Below the pieces are notes generated by a model, which had not been told where the DNA came from, ran no database searches, and saw only the letters and a list, made by a program, of their open reading frames with translations. Shown one piece after another: positions 7,884 through 8,903 of a DNA stretch of 8,903 nucleotides (its first letter is position 1; the number at the start of each line of letters is the position of its first letter). The position numbers and the translations under genes were made by a program. Source of the DNA: Porticoccaceae bacterium (lineage in GTDB: Bacteria; Pseudomonadota; Gammaproteobacteria; Pseudomonadales; Porticoccaceae); contig JAHRWI010000250.1 in the NCBI GenBank assembly GCA_019090225.1, positions 1 through 8,903 of the forward strand. The letters run 5' to 3'.

Positions 7884-7953
7884 TTGGAGTGGCGGATCTT
7901 TCTCAGCAAGGTTTATACCCTTAAAAAAAACTGACCTGCACTCTTCGATCAAC

Positions 7954-7978
7954 TGATAAAAGGCGCGCCTTTATATCA
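7954..7978. repeat. Inverted repeat with perfect 14-bp core AAAGGCGCGCCTTT
   Basis: The core at 7959-7972 is a perfect palindrome. Flanking TGATA (7954-7958) and TATCA (7974-7978) extend it with a single bulged A at 7973. As RNA it could form a ten-pair stem with a four-base CGCG loop. On the minus strand the nearest T-run is more than 20 nt downstream, so it is not a standard intrinsic terminator. It could be an operator, or an mRNA hairpin at the end of prpE or in the korC leader. Confidence 0.55.
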
Positions 7979-8020
7979 AATCCTGGGGCCAAAAGGCACC
8001 AATTACTCATAGGATGATGA

Positions 8021-8060
8021 AATACTACTTATGCCAAAATCTAATACTGTTATACCAAAA
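8021..8060. repeat. Imperfect tandem repeat AATACT-n-TTATRCCAAAA, about 21 bp apart
   Basis: AATACTACTTATGCCAAAA (8021-8039) and AATACTGTTATACCAAAA (8043-8060) are near copies. Their TTATRCCAAAA cores start at 8029 and 8050, exactly 21 bp apart, about two helical turns. That spacing puts both copies on one face of the DNA, as for paired regulator sites. It lies roughly 200 bp upstream of korC. No known regulator is recognised. Confidence 0.4.
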
Positions 8061-8138
8061 CTTACTGACCGGTATGCAGGCAGATGCAATGCTACGTAAT
8101 CACACCCATATAATCAATCCTAACGGGAATGGTTCTCA

Positions 8139-8903
8139 TTATACCGAAGGGTAGCCTAGCCCCCGCAAAACCTCGGTGATCTCATCCAGAATAGCGGGAT
8201 CATCAATGGTCGCTGGCATTTTCCAGTCCTCGCCATCGGCAATCTTGCGCATGGTGGCGCGCAGTATTTTTCCGGATCGGGTTTTGGGTAGGCGAATCAC
8301 CGCATCACATAACCTGAACGCAGCCACTGGACCGATTTTTTCACGCACCAGCTGAATCGTTTCCAGGCAAATCTCTTTCGTCGATCGCGTGACACCGTCA
8401 TTGAGCACAATAAGTCCTAGCGGTACCTGACCTTTCATAGCATCAGCGACGCCCACCACGGCGCATTCAGCCACATCGGGGTGGGCGGCCAGAACCTCTT
8501 CCATAGCCCCCGTAGATAGACGATGACCCGCTACGTTAATTACGTCATCGGTACGAGCCATGACGAATACATAGCCATCTTCGTCGATAAAGCCTGCATC
8601 TCCGGTTTCGTAATAGCCGGGGAAGTTTTCAAAATAGGACGACACAAAGCGTTGGTCATTGCCCCACAGGGTCGTAAACGAACCCGGTGGCAAAGGATGT
8701 TTAATGGCCAGTACGCCTATCTCCCCCGCCGCCACTTCTGCGCCATTTTCATCGAGTACTCGAATATCGAAACCCGGCACCGGTTTAGTAGGCGAGCCGG
8801 GCACGACTGGCAATAGCTCCAGCCCGAGACAATTGGCGCAGGCGGGCCAGCCCAGTTCGGTTTGCCACCAATGATCGATCACCGGAATACCGAGTTTATC
8901 CAT
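8139..8903 (-). CDS. prpE: Propionate-CoA ligase (PrpE family), C-terminal part; start outside window
   Basis: An AMP-forming acyl-CoA synthetase that activates a short-chain acid, probably propionate, to its CoA thioester via an acyl-adenylate in the cytoplasm. The 254 residues in the window include the acid/nucleotide-binding HWWQTE (11-16), YETGD (98-102), the hinge motif ARTDDVINVAGHRLS (116-130) and PKTRSGK (206-212), whose lysine 212 is the catalytic residue that acetylation controls in this family. The segments GPVAAF and DGEDWKMPATIDDPAILDEI near the end fit PrpE better than acetyl-CoA synthetase. Family members are about 630 residues, so some 370 lie upstream of 8903; the Met encoded there is internal, not a start. 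The gene is read toward the kor operon but is separated by 287 bp. Acetate or another short acid remains possible. Confidence 0.87.
   Translation of the reverse strand: MDKLGIPVIDHWWQTELGWPACANCLGLELLPVVPGSPTKPVPGFDIRVLDENGAEVAAGEIGVLAIKHPLPPGSFTTLWGNDQRFVSSYFENFPGYYETGDAGFIDEDGYVFVMARTDDVINVAGHRLSTGAMEEVLAAHPDVAECAVVGVADAMKGQVPLGLIVLNDGVTRSTKEICLETIQLVREKIGPVAAFRLCDAVIRLPKTRSGKILRATMRKIADGEDWKMPATIDDPAILDEITEVLRGLGYPSV

Larger units (their letters stand above)
7852..8138. other. Intergenic region upstream of korC, rich in repeats
   Basis: This 287-bp gap separates the prpE stop from korC. It is AT-richer than its surroundings and shows no convincing small gene on either strand. It contains the three repeat structures listed separately. 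On the minus strand a run of eight T (7930-7923) follows a weak five-pair stem (7951-7947 with 7936-7932, one pair G-U); I do not consider it a reliable terminator. A TATAAA at 7917-7912 could be a -10 box, about 80 bp before the korC start, but no good -35 lies upstream of it. TTGCTG (about 7908-7903) could be a -35, with only a poor AT-rich -10 after it. The korC operon promoter probably lies here, but I cannot place it. Confidence 0.5.

Noticed and set aside
7923..7951. Possible intrinsic terminator on the minus strand (short stem plus eight T)
   Set aside because: The stem has only five pairs including a G-U, with a ten-base loop; too weak to call without transcript-end data.
7984..8001. 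Small hairpin TGG-G-GCC-AAAA-GGC-A-CCA
   Set aside because: Only six pairs with an internal mismatch and no T-run after it on either strand; not supported as a terminator or regulatory structure.
7984..8060. Possible sigma-54 promoter (TTGGCAT and TTGGTGCC stretches on the minus strand)
   Set aside because: Neither has the GG-10 bp-GC spacing required for -24/-12 elements.
8124..8138. Fur-box-like sequence CGGGAAT-G-GTTCTCA
   Set aside because: It matches an ideal TGAGAAT-n-ATTCTCA at about 11 of 14 positions, but lies immediately after the prpE stop and far from any gene start, with no iron-related gene nearby; probably chance.

Overview
All recognisable genes in this window lie on the minus strand, so they read from high to low coordinates. 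The proteins most resemble aerobic Proteobacteria. A gamma- or betaproteobacterium is my best guess, inferred only from protein style, moderate GC content and Shine-Dalgarno use. No rRNA, tRNA, CRISPR array, insertion sequence, integrase or plasmid function was seen, and no coding signal on the plus strand looked real.

Layout from the upstream end: (1) 8903-8139, the C-terminal part of a propionate-CoA ligase (PrpE family), whose start lies outside the window. (2) 8138-7852, a 287-bp gap carrying several repeats: a 21-bp-spaced imperfect repeat, a strong inverted repeat and a perfect 13-bp tandem direct repeat. It probably holds the promoter of what follows. (3) 7830-3139, a three-gene cluster for a 2-oxoacid oxidoreductase: korC (GltD-like FAD/NAD(P)/Fe-S electron-transfer subunit), korA (fused gamma-alpha subunit) and korB (TPP-binding beta subunit). 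(4) 3119-1, a large fused HyuA-HyuB 5-oxoprolinase-family gene, open without a stop for 1,039 codons and running off the window.

The kor genes and the oxoprolinase are tightly packed (gaps of 12 and 19 bp, one ATGA overlap) and look like one operon. The expected chemistry is 2-oxoacid + CoA + NAD(P)+ -> acyl-CoA + CO2 + NAD(P)H. KorAB oxidises the 2-oxoacid, and KorC passes electrons to a pyridine nucleotide rather than to free ferredoxin. 2-Oxoglutarate is the most likely substrate, by analogy with the 2-oxoglutarate:NADP+ oxidoreductase of Azoarcus evansii. The 5-oxoprolinase would make glutamate, one transamination from 2-oxoglutarate, so a joint 5-oxoproline -> glutamate -> 2-oxoglutarate -> succinyl-CoA route is possible but unproven.

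The most notable anomaly is in korA. It is split into two overlapping frames by one extra C in a run of five (plus-strand G5 at 5157-5161), inside the conserved TPP-binding domain. Skipping one base restores a 617-residue protein of normal length. This may be a sequencing error, a real mutation, or less likely a +1 frameshift site (CCC-C). A second point is that korC probably starts at a TTG codon at 7830 behind a perfect GGAGG, not at the ATG at 7851.
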